Shown here: positions 26,674 to 36,244 of the stretch, piece after piece | Numbering within the stretch: the first letter of the stretch is position 1 | Layout: every line of letters begins with the position of its first letter | NCBI RefSeq assembly: GCF_020042345.1 | Contig: NZ_CP083387.1 | Coordinates: 1,240,001 to 1,304,000 of the forward strand | Length of the DNA: 64,000 nucleotides | Direction: 5' to 3' | Source of the DNA: Arachidicoccus terrestris | GTDB taxonomy: Bacteria; Bacteroidota; Bacteroidia; Chitinophagales; Chitinophagaceae | Translations under genes and position numbers: made by a program | Notes under the pieces: generated by a model | Seen by the model: the letters and a program-made list of their open reading frames with translations, nothing else | What the model was told of the DNA's origin: nothing | Database searches by the model: none

Positions 26674-28203
26674 TTAATCCAGTTCTTTTCTGATCTGTTC
26701 AAGCTTGTCCTGTAGCGCTTTTACTTTTTTGGGATATTTGGTAGCAACGTTAACAGCTTCTCCGGTGTCTTGTTCAACGTGATACAGTTGTGGTGACTGA
26801 TTGTAGCCCGACTCAATGTTGACTCCGCCCAGAACCGCCGGCCCCTTATGTGGCTCAATATATTTCCAACCGTCCTGTACGATAGACAGTGTCATATTTG
26901 CGGCCTGTTCTACCACTTCCGTTCGTGATTGCTCTGAACGTCCTAGTAACGTGGCGATATGATCTCTGCTATCAGTAAACTCTCCGGCAGGTAATTTCAC
27001 GTTTAGCATAGCAGCAAAGGAAGCCATTAAATCCATCTGACTAAATAAAGCATTGGTTCTGGCCGGCTGCACTTTTCCTTTCCAGTAGACTAGAAAAGGT
27101 ACCCGAGTGCCACCTTCTAAAGCGCTATACTTTCCGCCCCGCAATAGTCCAGCAGGCTTATAATTCTCTTTCTGAGCGGTTTGTTCTGCCTGATCAAGAT
27201 AGCCATCATTTAACACCGGTCCATTATCACTGGAAAATATAATCAGCGTATTATCAAGTATACCTCTATCCTTTAGCGCCTTAATAATCACACCTACACT
27301 ATGGTCCATCTCCAGAATAACATCTCCCCTATACCCCAGTTTGCTTTTACCCTTAAACACTGTCGCGGGCATTCTGGGAACATGAATATTCTGGATGGCA
27401 TAATAAAGGAAGAAAGGCTTTTTGGCAGCCAAGCTCTTATCAATAAAGTCAATTGATTTTGCATTGAACGTACCGGATAATTCCTCATCTGCCCAGGTGG
27501 CCCTTGATCCTCCTTTCATAAATCCAATGCGGCCGATACCGTTGGTTATATGCCCGTCATGTCCCTGATGGGGATCACTGTGTATTTTGAGCATTTCAGG
27601 ATGTTCCTTACCGGTTAGTTCACCCGGAAATTGTTGTTTGTAATTTACTTCAATCGGGTCCGAGCTATCCAGGCCGACCACCTTCTGATTTTCCATAAAA
27701 ACAGTCGGGGTCCTGTCAGCGGTTGCGGGAAAAATGAAAGAATAATCAAACCCTACTTCTCTTGGGCCGGGGCGAACTTCATGATTCCAGTCGATCGGAA
27801 AAGTATTACCTAGTCCTAAATGCCATTTTCCTACCGCACCTGTCATATAACCCGCCTGTTGAAATACCTTTGGCAAAGTAGTGATATCTGTTGGAATGAT
27901 CAGATTTGCATTGCCCGGCAGAATGTTGGTGCCTTTTTTTCGCCAGGCATATCTTCCGGAAAGGATTGAAAACCGAGAAGGTGTACAGGTGGATGCTGTA
28001 CAATGTGCATCCATAAACTGGCGGCCATTTTCTGCCAGCCAATCAATATTAGGGGTGGATATGGCTTTTGCTCCGTAACAGCTTAAATCACCATAGCCAA
28101 GATCATCTGTATACAGAACCAGAACATTGGGTTTTTGCTGCGCAAAAGACCGGCTCCCGATAAAGATCAACAGTAACCAAATAGCAAGTTTAGTATATTT
28201 CAT
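26674..28203 (-). CDS. Secreted arylsulfatase-like sulfatase
   Basis: A 509-residue type I sulfatase with a signal peptide (MKYTKLAIWLLLIFIGSRSF, cleavage after AQ). The formylglycine site is C73 in STCTPSRFSILSGRY, the C-x-P-S-R form. Metal-binding Asps lie in YTDDLGYGD and in FSSDNGP, and KWHLGL is also typical. It removes sulfate esters from glycans or aryl compounds. Activity needs an FGE or anSME maturase, which is not in the window. The start at 28203 was preferred over 28242 because the signal peptide begins there. The gene lies beside a SusCD locus but not in its operon. Confidence 0.93.
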   Translation of the reverse strand: MKYTKLAIWLLLIFIGSRSFAQQKPNVLVLYTDDLGYGDLSCYGAKAISTPNIDWLAENGRQFMDAHCTASTCTPSRFSILSGRYAWRKKGTNILPGNANLIIPTDITTLPKVFQQAGYMTGAVGKWHLGLGNTFPIDWNHEVRPGPREVGFDYSFIFPATADRTPTVFMENQKVVGLDSSDPIEVNYKQQFPGELTGKEHPEMLKIHSDPHQGHDGHITNGIGRIGFMKGGSRATWADEELSGTFNAKSIDFIDKSLAAKKPFFLYYAIQNIHVPRMPATVFKGKSKLGYRGDVILEMDHSVGVIIKALKDRGILDNTLIIFSSDNGPVLNDGYLDQAEQTAQKENYKPAGLLRGGKYSALEGGTRVPFLVYWKGKVQPARTNALFSQMDLMASFAAMLNVKLPAGEFTDSRDHIATLLGRSEQSRTEVVEQAANMTLSIVQDGWKYIEPHKGPAVLGGVNIESGYNQSPQLYHVEQDTGEAVNVATKYPKKVKALQDKLEQIRKELD

Positions 28204-28315
28204 TTTATAGAAGAAAGGTTGATAAATAATAAGCCCGTGCATAACGCCTTATATAAACTTCTTCAAATCTACAAAATATCACTTTAAAACGCCTTAATTT
28301 TATCAGACGTAAAGC

Positions 28316-28347
28316 AAATGAGGCCACACAAAGATGCGGCCTCATTT
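28316..28347 (-). terminator. Terminator of the DUF6600-like gene
   Basis: A perfect 10-bp stem AAATGAGGCC/GGCCTCATTT with a 12-base loop lies 20 bases past the stop codon of the repeat protein gene on the minus strand. Confidence 0.75.
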
Positions 28348-28367
28348 CTTTAAAACTTATTCTTTAC

Positions 28368-29774
28368 TTATCTTCTACTTCTTGAATGTGAATTAGAACT
28401 TCTGGAGTGCGAACTACTGCTTCTTGAAGCATTACTTCTTGTATTGCTCCTCTGTTGTACCCGCTCTACTCTTTGTTGCGTACGCTGTGCCCGCTGAGCC
28501 CGTTGCTGTTGTGCTCGTTGCGTAGCCCGCTGCGCCCGTTGTTGCGATGCTCTTTCCCTGCTGGCACGTTGTTGACTAGCTCTTTGCTGAGCTGCACGTT
28601 GTTGACTAGCCCGCTCTCTGCTGGCACGTTGCTGGGCCGCCCGTTGTTGAGAGGCTCTCTCCCTGCTGGCACGTTGTTGAGCCGCTCTTTGCTGGGATGT
28701 CCGTTGCGTTCTTTGCTGGGATGCTCTCTGTTGTGCTGCCCGTTGCTGAGCAGAGGACCGCTGTGCCCTCGAAGGATTAGTCGACCTTCTTGGGTTTACA
28801 TTACTACGTGAGGGCCTTGAAGAGCGCTGCGTCGAATTCGACCGGTTCACATTGGACCTTGATCTAGTCGGCGTATTTGAGTTTCTCCTCACATTACCGC
28901 TACGTGTATTTGAACTACTTCCTCTAACAGAAGGGCGATACATGTGGAGTTCGTTATTTCTTAGACCAGTGCTCCTTGAATTCCTGGCACTCACAACCCT
29001 TGTTGTTCTCACTGCCCGTCCAGTGCTTCTGGACACTTCTCTTGGTGAAGGTCCCAGCGCATATCGTTCATTACGGGAATGACGGTAATTTCTGACGATA
29101 TTAGAATGTCTGATGATCGTGCTGTAACGGCTACGAGGCACATAATAATTATGAATATTATGATATCCTAAATACCTTCTAGGCATGAACGTCCAGTAAC
29201 TCACAGGGATTGATCCAAAACTGAAACTCACACCGATATTCATACCAGGTCCTAAGGGAGCCCACCCATACATGTCGGAAGAAGAACTCCAGCCGACCCA
29301 TGCCGGTCCCCACTCATAACCAGGCACCCAGAACCAGCCATGTAAGCTGCTGTGTCCCCAACGGCCATAGTGAAACGGAGCCCATCCCCAGTTATAGTTT
29401 GACACCCAGGTCCAGCCATAATCAGTATAGGTCCAGTAACCATTGCTTGAATAGGGTTGAAAATTAGGTACATTAGCGATCCACACCCTACCATAGGAAG
29501 GATCTATGACCCAGCGTCCGTAAGGGGCTAACTGGTTATAAAAATCGTTAAAAGTGATTTGAACACCGCCGCCTCCATTACCATACTGGTCATAATTGTC
29601 GTCGTTATAATCATAGCTATTATCATAACCATTGTCATAGTTATTATCGTAGTTATTATCATAGCCATTATCATAATTACCATAATCCCCTTGAGCATAA
29701 GCGACTGAATTGCAACCTAATGCAATAACTCCCGCCGAAAAAAGGATTAATAGTGATGGAAGATACTTTTTCAT
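28368..29774 (-). CDS. YXWGXW/DUF6600-like secreted protein with Arg/Gln repeats
   Basis: A 468-residue exported protein with three parts. After the signal peptide comes a low-complexity Tyr-Asp-Asn segment (about residues 30-65). Then follows an aromatic core with repeated Trp/Tyr/Gly motifs such as YGRWVIDPSYGRVW, WGWAPFHYGRWG and YEWGPAWVGW, as in DUF6600/YXWGXW proteins. From about residue 230 the chain becomes very basic and ends in a long Arg/Gln/Ala/Ser repeat tract. The core family is found in Bacteroidota cell envelopes and sometimes beside FecR genes; its function is not known. The repeats suggest nucleic-acid, polyanion or matrix binding. Confidence 0.75.
   Translation of the reverse strand: MKKYLPSLLILFSAGVIALGCNSVAYAQGDYGNYDNGYDNNYDNNYDNGYDNSYDYNDDNYDQYGNGGGGVQITFNDFYNQLAPYGRWVIDPSYGRVWIANVPNFQPYSSNGYWTYTDYGWTWVSNYNWGWAPFHYGRWGHSSLHGWFWVPGYEWGPAWVGWSSSSDMYGWAPLGPGMNIGVSFSFGSIPVSYWTFMPRRYLGYHNIHNYYVPRSRYSTIIRHSNIVRNYRHSRNERYALGPSPREVSRSTGRAVRTTRVVSARNSRSTGLRNNELHMYRPSVRGSSSNTRSGNVRRNSNTPTRSRSNVNRSNSTQRSSRPSRSNVNPRRSTNPSRAQRSSAQQRAAQQRASQQRTQRTSQQRAAQQRASRERASQQRAAQQRASRERASQQRAAQQRASQQRASRERASQQRAQRATQRAQQQRAQRAQRTQQRVERVQQRSNTRSNASRSSSSHSRSSNSHSRSRR
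28440..28790 (-). repeat. Minisatellite coding for Arg/Gln/Ser/Ala repeats
   Basis: Tandem imperfect units of roughly 15-30 bases encode repeats of the type QQRAAQQRASRERAS. They begin near residue 330 of the host protein and end near 445. Copy number probably varies between strains. Confidence 0.8.
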
Positions 29775-29877
29775 GATATTATTTTAGGTAATTATTAAGT
29801 ATTGTTTATGCAAGTTCAATACCAACTTGCCTAAATAAGACAGTCAATTATGGCCAATGTTTAATAAAGCCATAAAT

Positions 29878-30603
29878 TTAACTACCAGGCATTAGTTTTC
29901 TGGCCCGTTCCAAATCGTCCGGCGTATCGATTTCCACCCCCATTTTAGACACCTGCACCATTCTAAGCGGCACGCCGTTTTCTAAATACCGGAGACATTC
30001 TATTTTTTCCGCCAGTTCAAGCGGCGTCATCTCCCATTTGGTAAACTGTAATAATGCCGCCTTTCTAAAAGCGTACACGCCTTTGTGTTCATAACAGGGG
30101 ATATGAATATCCGTATTGCGGGGATAAGGAATTCTGGACCGGCTAAACAGCAGGGAATTATTTTTCTTGTCTACGACAACCTTAACACAATTCGGGTTAA
30201 TCATTTGGCTTTCTTCTTCAAAGGGCTGCATCAGGCTGGCTACCTGCACTTCCTCATCCTCGAATGCAGCAATCAATCTGGTTAACACTTCCCGGTTGAT
30301 AAAAGGGGTATCTCCCTGTACATTCAAAATAATGTCCACATCCATATCGGCAGCCACTTCAGCAATCCGGTCGCTACCGCTTTCATAATGACTCATGGTC
30401 ATCCTGGCCTCTCCACCGTGGCTGGTTATTTCTTCAAATATGATATCGCTGTCGGTAGCCACCATTACCATATCAAATAAGCCGGTTGCCAGTGTTCTTT
30501 CATAAGTATGTCGAATGACAGTCTTCCCGGCTAAATCCTTCATGAGCTTCCCGGGAAAGCGCGATGCTTTATAACGGGCCGGTATCAGAGCAACAACTTT
30601 CAT
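29878..30603 (-). CDS. kdsB: 3-deoxy-manno-octulosonate cytidylyltransferase
   Basis: CMP-Kdo synthetase, 241 residues, which activates Kdo with CTP for the inner core of lipopolysaccharide. The CTP-binding start VVALIPARYKASRFPGK is followed by VATDSDIIFEE, NVQGDTPFINREV and EHKGVYAFRKAALLQF, then the C-terminal IDTPDDLERARKLM. All agree with KdsB. Two adjacent ATG codons begin the frame (30606 and 30603); the second fits the family better. It is 23 bases from mtgA on the same strand and may share its transcript. Confidence 0.95.
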   Translation of the reverse strand: MKVVALIPARYKASRFPGKLMKDLAGKTVIRHTYERTLATGLFDMVMVATDSDIIFEEITSHGGEARMTMSHYESGSDRIAEVAADMDVDIILNVQGDTPFINREVLTRLIAAFEDEEVQVASLMQPFEEESQMINPNCVKVVVDKKNNSLLFSRSRIPYPRNTDIHIPCYEHKGVYAFRKAALLQFTKWEMTPLELAEKIECLRYLENGVPLRMVQVSKMGVEIDTPDDLERARKLMPGS

Positions 30604-30626
30604 CATAGTGAAATTATTTGTGATTT

Positions 30627-31322
30627 CTATTTTGTTTCAACTAAAGGTCTTATCTCAGGGTTTCCCTGAATATTATGCATTTGTCTGAGTATCCAGGCCG
30701 ATTTCCAGTTTACATACCGGCTTCGAGGCTTTACAGTAAACTTTTTAGGGTTAGGTAAACAGGCAATAATGGAAGCTGCCTCATTTCGGGTTAAGTCAGC
30801 CGCATCTTTTTGATAATAATTTTTCGCCGCGGCCTGGATTCCATAAATTCCTTTCCCCATTTCTATCACATTCAGATAGACTTCCAGTATCCTCTTTTTG
30901 CCCCAGATCCATTCAATAAGTTTAGTGTAGACAAACTCCGGCCCTTTCCTTAGGTATTTAGTAAATCCTGAACCCTGCCACAAAAATACGTTCTTTGCAG
31001 TTTGCTGGCTAATCGTACTGGCAGCGGAGCCCCTGGATCTTTTTCCCTTTTCATTGCTGAGACTTTCTTTAAGTGCAATCCAGTCAAAGCCTCCGTGCGT
31101 CGGAAATAACTGATCTTCACCCGCGATGGCTGCCAGCTTCACATTTGCGCTAATATCTTCCATAGACACATAATCTCTTTTCAACCCGTTGCCACCAATC
31201 AAACTGCCAATCTGTGTAAGGGTAACGGGCGGCATCACCCATTTACAGATGACCAAATACACAATGGACAGCGCAAATAGCTTTAAACATGTCTTTAATA
31301 ACCAGATTACTGCTTTTTTCAC
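30627..31322 (-). CDS. mtgA: Monofunctional peptidoglycan glycosyltransferase
   Basis: A GT51 transglycosylase of about 231 residues that polymerises lipid II into glycan strands in the periplasm. An N-terminal membrane anchor (VIWLLKTCLKLFALSIVYLV) is followed by the catalytic Glu in AIAGEDQLFPTHGGFDW. STISQQTAKNVFLW and KRILEVYLNVIEMGKGIYG then follow. The RG..STISQQ junction contains two extra small residues compared with common members. The start is taken at GTG 31322. The longer frame from 31430 would overlap the next gene by 46 bases and add residues without similarity to the family. Confidence 0.92.
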   Translation of the reverse strand: MKKAVIWLLKTCLKLFALSIVYLVICKWVMPPVTLTQIGSLIGGNGLKRDYVSMEDISANVKLAAIAGEDQLFPTHGGFDWIALKESLSNEKGKRSRGSAASTISQQTAKNVFLWQGSGFTKYLRKGPEFVYTKLIEWIWGKKRILEVYLNVIEMGKGIYGIQAAAKNYYQKDAADLTRNEAASIIACLPNPKKFTVKPRSRYVNWKSAWILRQMHNIQGNPEIRPLVETK

Positions 31323-31384
31323 GGGAGCAAAGATAACGGCAAATCGATAAGCAAAACAGATAGGTGCCGGAGATCTTCGTCGTG

Positions 31385-32593
31385 CTAGGCAAAAATAACC
31401 TTCTCTAACGAAGTTTGCCTGAACCCGCAATAGATTGAGGCGGCCACTTCAGCCATGGCTTGCATCTTTTTTTTCTCTGCAACTTTTATAGATTCAAAAG
31501 GCATTAATGTAATCTTGCATCCATGCTTCCCTTTGTCAACCTGCCATCCACCTATCACCCTTCCCTGCTTAATTATGGCTGGGCGAAACAATCCGTTTAC
31601 GGTAATTATTTGGCTGTTATATTTTGTGGGGAGCATTCTAGACCGGTCCTTATAACTGATCAGATATTCATCAAAGGCAGGCAATAGCTGCAGTCCTGAA
31701 TCGTTTTCTTCTTTGACAGCCCCGGTTTTGATGGCCGGGACCTGATAAAAAACGGAATCGCCCTGTTGCAGCCGCTCAATGGATTTACCTAACGCCGTAA
31801 CTGCTTTTTTAATAACCGTCATCCCTAAACCGGACCACCAGGCAAAATCCTGTAAAGTAGCCGGCCCCCTTGTTGTAAAATATCTTTTTGCCAGCTCAAT
31901 AACAGCTGCGTCCCCTTGTAACTTATCTTTCAGGAGAATGGCCTTTGCATAATGCTTACCTAAAACATTTTCTGCCAGCGCGTAAGTATGTTTATCATCC
32001 TTAACAGGCCCGCTGCATATAATGCCGTTCAATTCAGCATGCATGATATAATGATTACTCCGGTATTCATCCATGGCAAATCCATATTCAGAGAGCGCTG
32101 TGATAAGATCCCGCCTGTTCAGCGCTGGCTGATCTTCTAAGATCCTTTGAATAGCTTCATCCGACTTGACATATTCCTTTTCAACGATGCCCAGCTTTTT
32201 GTCCCTGGAGAACAAAGCCCCTTTGATAGCCGGTGCCGTTAACTGTAATGTCCAAAGTAAATCTTGTCCGGCTACGATATGCCAGGTAGGCCTCAAGACG
32301 TGCGTCCGTACAATCTCTCCTTTTTCCATCGCCTTATATATATCATTGATCGTCGGTGGGATCAGCTTCTGATTAGTGTTTGCAGGAGCATGGTCTGTAC
32401 CGGAGCATCCGCACAGACGGGCCCCAATCGCCCATTTAGCCATGTCAAAATGCTGTGCCTGGATAGCCCCCATCTTCTGGACAATTGATAAAGGGGTTTG
32501 CATATTATGATCGGCCAGTAACTGACCATCCAGTCTCGCTGCCAGTAAATTACGATCGATTGAGACCTGATCTATTGATTTGGATGTAGCCAT
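31385..32593 (-). CDS. Winged-helix DNA-binding protein, AlkZ/YcaQ (HTH_42) family
   Basis: A 402-residue protein of the HTH_42 family that includes the AlkZ and YcaQ/AlkX DNA glycosylases, which unhook interstrand crosslinks or remove alkylated bases. The characteristic catalytic QxQ motif is seen as Q45-A-Q47 (VQKMGAIQAQHFDMAKWAIG), followed by winged-helix repeats such as THVLRPTWHIVAGQD and YFTTRGPATLQDFAWWSGL. The substrate is inferred only from the family. Its N-terminus overlaps the flavin reductase gene by 22 bases, so the two are translationally coupled. Confidence 0.85.
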   Translation of the reverse strand: MATSKSIDQVSIDRNLLAARLDGQLLADHNMQTPLSIVQKMGAIQAQHFDMAKWAIGARLCGCSGTDHAPANTNQKLIPPTINDIYKAMEKGEIVRTHVLRPTWHIVAGQDLLWTLQLTAPAIKGALFSRDKKLGIVEKEYVKSDEAIQRILEDQPALNRRDLITALSEYGFAMDEYRSNHYIMHAELNGIICSGPVKDDKHTYALAENVLGKHYAKAILLKDKLQGDAAVIELAKRYFTTRGPATLQDFAWWSGLGMTVIKKAVTALGKSIERLQQGDSVFYQVPAIKTGAVKEENDSGLQLLPAFDEYLISYKDRSRMLPTKYNSQIITVNGLFRPAIIKQGRVIGGWQVDKGKHGCKITLMPFESIKVAEKKKMQAMAEVAASIYCGFRQTSLEKVIFA

Positions 32594-33477
32594 AAAACTG
32601 TAAGTGCTTGTTCAAGATCATTTTCTTTAATTCTGGCCTGTGCAAATAAATGTAGTTGCTCCACACATTTTTGGGTGCTTAACCCAGTGTTAAAGATAGC
32701 CATAATCTCCGGCAATTGAGCCATCGCTGCTATCTGTTTTTCTGATGGCAGCCGTTCCATATTACCTAACCTGCCCAGGTCGTTGCCGGTGAGAATACTG
32801 GATTGACGCGCATGGGACGGCAGCGCGTCCACTCCGATTCCCATGCTGCGAAGCGGCTTCTCCACTTCAAACAGATTATCGTTGGTAACCCTGCAATACC
32901 AGTTCGCACCGAGTCTTGCGACCAGATCCATTTTCGCCTGATCGATATGGCCGTTTTGATCCAGCACCTCCTCCCTGATATGAATCCTGACCACTTCCGC
33001 AAATACCAGATTACCGGCGCCGGGGCCTTCTCCCAAAGGCTTTATCTCCGTCACTTTACACTCCAGTTGCATGGGAGATTCCAGTACCCTGGGTGGCCTT
33101 ACCAGTTCCGAAGCTTCCATCGTAAAGCCTGCTTTCTCAAACTCATTTATACCCCTTGGATATTCCGTACTGGACAGGCTGACCTGTTGAACCATATTGT
33201 AGTTAACAACATTGATCACCGCTTCAGGCACCTCCAGTACATTTTCGAGCGAATGCTTAATCGTATTATCCCTCACTCTTCTGGACGGGGAGAATATGCA
33301 GACGGGCGGCATAGTCGAAAACATATTAAAGAAACTAAAAGGGCTAAGATTAACGGCGCCCGTTTTACTGATCGTAGATACAAAACAAATCGGTCTCGGG
33401 GCAATGCCATGCTGCAAACAAGACTGCAGATCCGGTATTGACATCAATTGGGGGTCCAGACTTCGTATCAGTGCCAT
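32572..33477 (-). CDS. Flavin reductase family protein (FMN-binding split barrel)
   Basis: A 301-residue protein of the flavin reductase-like family, with the FMN-binding split-barrel core in its first 200 residues (RPICFVSTISKTGAVNLSPFSFFNMFS, and PPVCIFSPSRR). A C-terminal extension of about 90 residues lacks a recognised domain. Such proteins reduce FMN for monooxygenases, or act as FMN enzymes themselves. It lies between the FAH-family gene (33-base gap) and the AlkZ-like gene. The position suggests a job in aromatic catabolism, though no partner monooxygenase is present. Confidence 0.82.
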   Translation of the reverse strand: MALIRSLDPQLMSIPDLQSCLQHGIAPRPICFVSTISKTGAVNLSPFSFFNMFSTMPPVCIFSPSRRVRDNTIKHSLENVLEVPEAVINVVNYNMVQQVSLSSTEYPRGINEFEKAGFTMEASELVRPPRVLESPMQLECKVTEIKPLGEGPGAGNLVFAEVVRIHIREEVLDQNGHIDQAKMDLVARLGANWYCRVTNDNLFEVEKPLRSMGIGVDALPSHARQSSILTGNDLGRLGNMERLPSEKQIAAMAQLPEIMAIFNTGLSTQKCVEQLHLFAQARIKENDLEQALTVLWLHPNQ

Positions 33478-33510
33478 AGAATACTTTTAGAGCAGTAATG
33501 CTATAAAAAA

Positions 33511-34509
33511 TTAGAGGTTCTTTTTGAGGGCCAATAAGGAGAAGCTGCTCATTTCCGGCTGCATCACATTTTGCAGGCTGCCCAGTCCGGTAATCTCTAG
33601 TTCCACCTGATCCTTCGGTTGTAACCACTGCACCGGGTAGTCGGGGTTGTTTAGTAAGCCTGTACCATTTAGTTCCAAAAAACAACCAGTTCCAACGGTA
33701 CCGGAGCCTATTACATCGCCCGGCAGAATATCCGCGCCATAGGCACATCTTTCAATAATCTCTGCAAAAGTCCAGTCCATATCTTTCATGTTACCTTCCG
33801 ATACCTGCCTACCATTGACCCGGCAGGTCATTTTAAGATCGTAGGTCTTTCCGGTATGCCCTTCTTTCGATTCAGTAAGATAAGGCGCCAGTTCATCGGG
33901 TGTTACCAGCCAGGGGCCGATCGCCGTGGCAAAGTCTTTTCCTTTGGCGGGTCCCAGATTGAGTTTCATCTCTTCCATCTGCAGGGTACGCGCACTCAGG
34001 TCATTCATAATGGTATAGCCCGCAATATAATCATCCGCCTCTGCTGCTGTGATATTGCGGCCTTTTCTGCCAATCACGACTGCTACCTCCAGCTCAAAGT
34101 CCAGTTTCTGAAAATGATCCGGCATAAGCCTAACGTCTCCGGGTCCCACAATCGCGTTATGATTGGTAAAATAAAAAATGGGATATTGATCAAACTCCGG
34201 GATCATCTCTACATGCCGGTTTCTTCGGGCAGTAGCTACATGTTGCCTGAATGCATAACCATCCCTGCAGGAGGTAGGATGCGGGACAGGCGCAATCAAT
34301 TCATAGAACACCTCTTCTTTAAAAGTTTTACCCTCCTCCAACTGCTGCTGCACGGCGCCTGCCCTTTTCATCAGCGGGGCCTCGCCTGCCAAAAAGGCTT
34401 GCATATTATCCGGTATCCGCTTATCGCAGCTATTCAGATTGTAGATATGCCCCTTATAATAAATGCCGAGATGCTCATTATTTTCCGTTTTGTAAGAGAC
34501 CAGTTTCAT
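33511..34509 (-). CDS. Fumarylacetoacetate hydrolase family protein
   Basis: A 332-residue FAH-fold enzyme. Key metal ligands are the E-x-E of FELEVAVVIGRKGRN and the Asp in IMNDLSARTLQMEE. GDVIGSGTVGTGCFLE is the C-terminal family signature. Next to hmgA and hppD it most likely cleaves fumarylacetoacetate to fumarate and acetoacetate, the last step of tyrosine breakdown. It has the short FAH-like form rather than the long mammalian-type FAH. The start MKLVSYKTENNEHLG at 34509 was preferred to 34563. Confidence 0.87.
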   Translation of the reverse strand: MKLVSYKTENNEHLGIYYKGHIYNLNSCDKRIPDNMQAFLAGEAPLMKRAGAVQQQLEEGKTFKEEVFYELIAPVPHPTSCRDGYAFRQHVATARRNRHVEMIPEFDQYPIFYFTNHNAIVGPGDVRLMPDHFQKLDFELEVAVVIGRKGRNITAAEADDYIAGYTIMNDLSARTLQMEEMKLNLGPAKGKDFATAIGPWLVTPDELAPYLTESKEGHTGKTYDLKMTCRVNGRQVSEGNMKDMDWTFAEIIERCAYGADILPGDVIGSGTVGTGCFLELNGTGLLNNPDYPVQWLQPKDQVELEITGLGSLQNVMQPEMSSFSLLALKKNL

Positions 34510-35083
34510 AGTATAAGTCTTTTTTGTTTTGTGGATAAGGCTGCTATGCTCAACATCAGCCATAACCGGTCCACTGGGATCGATTCTGACTGAATTTATG
34601 GGCGAAGCTATTAAAAATTAACTTAAAAACTAACAATTGTTATAAAAGTTGTATAAATTCGCAGCCGTTACGTTTTTATCCGTAAGAAGCTGTAACTTAG
34701 TTATCCTATAATTGTAGTACACAAATAATTATGCAAGGGGCAGGATATTATATCATAAAAACATACAGCTCCCTCGAATTCAGAGCGCGCTTCCAGCACC
34801 AACTGGTAGCAAAACTGGTATTTGCCCAATATTGATCACGGCTCGTCTGCGCATTAAAGAGAGTCATTCTAATCCGTCGATTTTCGTTATCTCTGCATGT
34901 GTATTAAGTTCTTCTAATTACCGGTTAATAATTGATTAGAATTAGCTAGTTCCCTTCCTTTCAATTTTTCTTCCATGACATAAAAGTGCAGAAAAATAGA
35001 AAGTGCGAGGCGTACACGCAGAAAAACCGGATAAGTACAATCATTCCAGATCAAACGTTTCCTCACCTCAAAATTTTTCAATT
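34510..35083. other. Non-coding region between the FAH-family gene and hmgA
   Basis: About 570 bases between divergent genes, probably with control sites for both. Visible features are the short palindrome ACAATTGT near 34634 and A+T-rich DNA. No clear TTTG/TAnnTTTG pair was found. A 34-codon ATG frame at 34731-34835 has no supporting evidence. Confidence 0.6.
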
Positions 35084-36244
35084 ATGCCTTTTTATCACAA
35101 ATCGGGTAAAGTGCCGCCTAAAAGACATACGCAGTTCCGCAAACCGGATGGAAGCCTTTATGCCGAAGAGCTGGTGTCTACAGAAGGCTTTTCCAGTGTT
35201 TATTCACTGGTTTATCACACCCATCCCCCAACTTTGGTAAAAAAACTGGGAACACCATATGAAGTAGCTCCTATTATCGCCAGGGAGAAACACCTGAAGC
35301 ATACCAGCTTAAAAGGATTCCAGATCAAGCCGGAGGATGATTATCTGGATAGTAGAAAACCGGTATTGGTCAATGATGACCTGCATATTATCCTGGCAGC
35401 GCCGAGAAAGTCTATGGAAGATTATTTTTTTAAAAATAGCCAGGCAGATGAGATGATCTTTATCCATAAGGGAAAAGGCCTGTTGAAAACCGGCTACGGT
35501 GAGATCTCTTTTGATTATGGAGACTATCTGATGATCCCCAGAGGCACTATCTACCAGATGCATTTTCAAGATAGCGACAACAGGCTTTTTATCGTTGAAA
35601 GCTTCAGCCCGCTCAGAGTTCCGGGCAAATACCTGAACAAAGCGGGCCAGCTCATGGAACATGCGCCCTATTGCGAAAGAGACATCAGAATTCCGGAAAA
35701 TCTGAAAACCTATGACCAGGCCGGAGACTTCAAGATTCTAATCAAGAAGCAGGGGCTGATCTATCCCTACGTATATGGCACACATCCATTTGACTATATC
35801 GGTTGGGACGGATGTCATTACCCTTGGGCGTTTTCAATCCATGATTTCGAACCGATTACAGGCCGCTTGCATCAGCCGCCACCTGTGCATCAGACATTTG
35901 AAGGCCATAACTTTGTCGTATGTTCTTTTGTTCCCCGTAAGTATGATTACCATCCCCTTTCCATTCCTGCTCCTTATAACCATTCCAATGTAGATAGTGA
36001 CGAGGTGCTCTATTATGTAGATGGCGATTTTATGAGTCGCAAAAGCGTGGAAAAAGGACAGATTACCCTTCATCCGGGAGGCATCCCACATGGCCCACAC
36101 CCAGGCACTGTAGAAAAATCCATTGGAAAAGAAAGTACGGAAGAATTAGCGGTCATGATAGATCCTTTCCGGCCACTTAAATTGACCAAATACGCTTTGG
36201 ATATCGAAGACGGCGACTATTATAAAAGCTGGCAGTCGGAATAG
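35084..36244 (+). CDS. hmgA: Homogentisate 1,2-dioxygenase
   Basis: An iron(II) ring-cleaving dioxygenase of 386 residues that opens homogentisate to maleylacetoacetate. Two cupin parts are visible. The C-terminal one carries EVLYYVDGDFMSR and LHPGGIPHGPHPG with His and Glu iron ligands, and ends at MIDPFRPLKLTKYALD. The start MPFYHKSGKVPPKRHTQ fits the family; an upstream extension of 27 codons has no similarity. It is divergent from the FAH-family gene and is followed on the same strand by hppD, the enzyme for the previous step. Confidence 0.95.
   Translation: MPFYHKSGKVPPKRHTQFRKPDGSLYAEELVSTEGFSSVYSLVYHTHPPTLVKKLGTPYEVAPIIAREKHLKHTSLKGFQIKPEDDYLDSRKPVLVNDDLHIILAAPRKSMEDYFFKNSQADEMIFIHKGKGLLKTGYGEISFDYGDYLMIPRGTIYQMHFQDSDNRLFIVESFSPLRVPGKYLNKAGQLMEHAPYCERDIRIPENLKTYDQAGDFKILIKKQGLIYPYVYGTHPFDYIGWDGCHYPWAFSIHDFEPITGRLHQPPPVHQTFEGHNFVVCSFVPRKYDYHPLSIPAPYNHSNVDSDEVLYYVDGDFMSRKSVEKGQITLHPGGIPHGPHPGTVEKSIGKESTEELAVMIDPFRPLKLTKYALDIEDGDYYKSWQSE

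Noticed and set aside
28440-28790. Interpretation of the repeat tract as a CRISPR array
   Set aside because: The repeats lie in frame inside a coding region and encode Arg/Gln-rich peptide units; there are no spacers.
28455-28811. 118-codon frame on the plus strand rich in Leu, Ser and Pro
   Set aside because: It is the antisense shadow of the Arg/Gln repeat tract; repeats open all frames and no start or promoter supports it.
34731-34835. 34-codon ATG frame between the FAH-family gene and hmgA
   Set aside because: There is no similarity, promoter or conservation evidence; a frame of this size is expected by chance in 570 bases.
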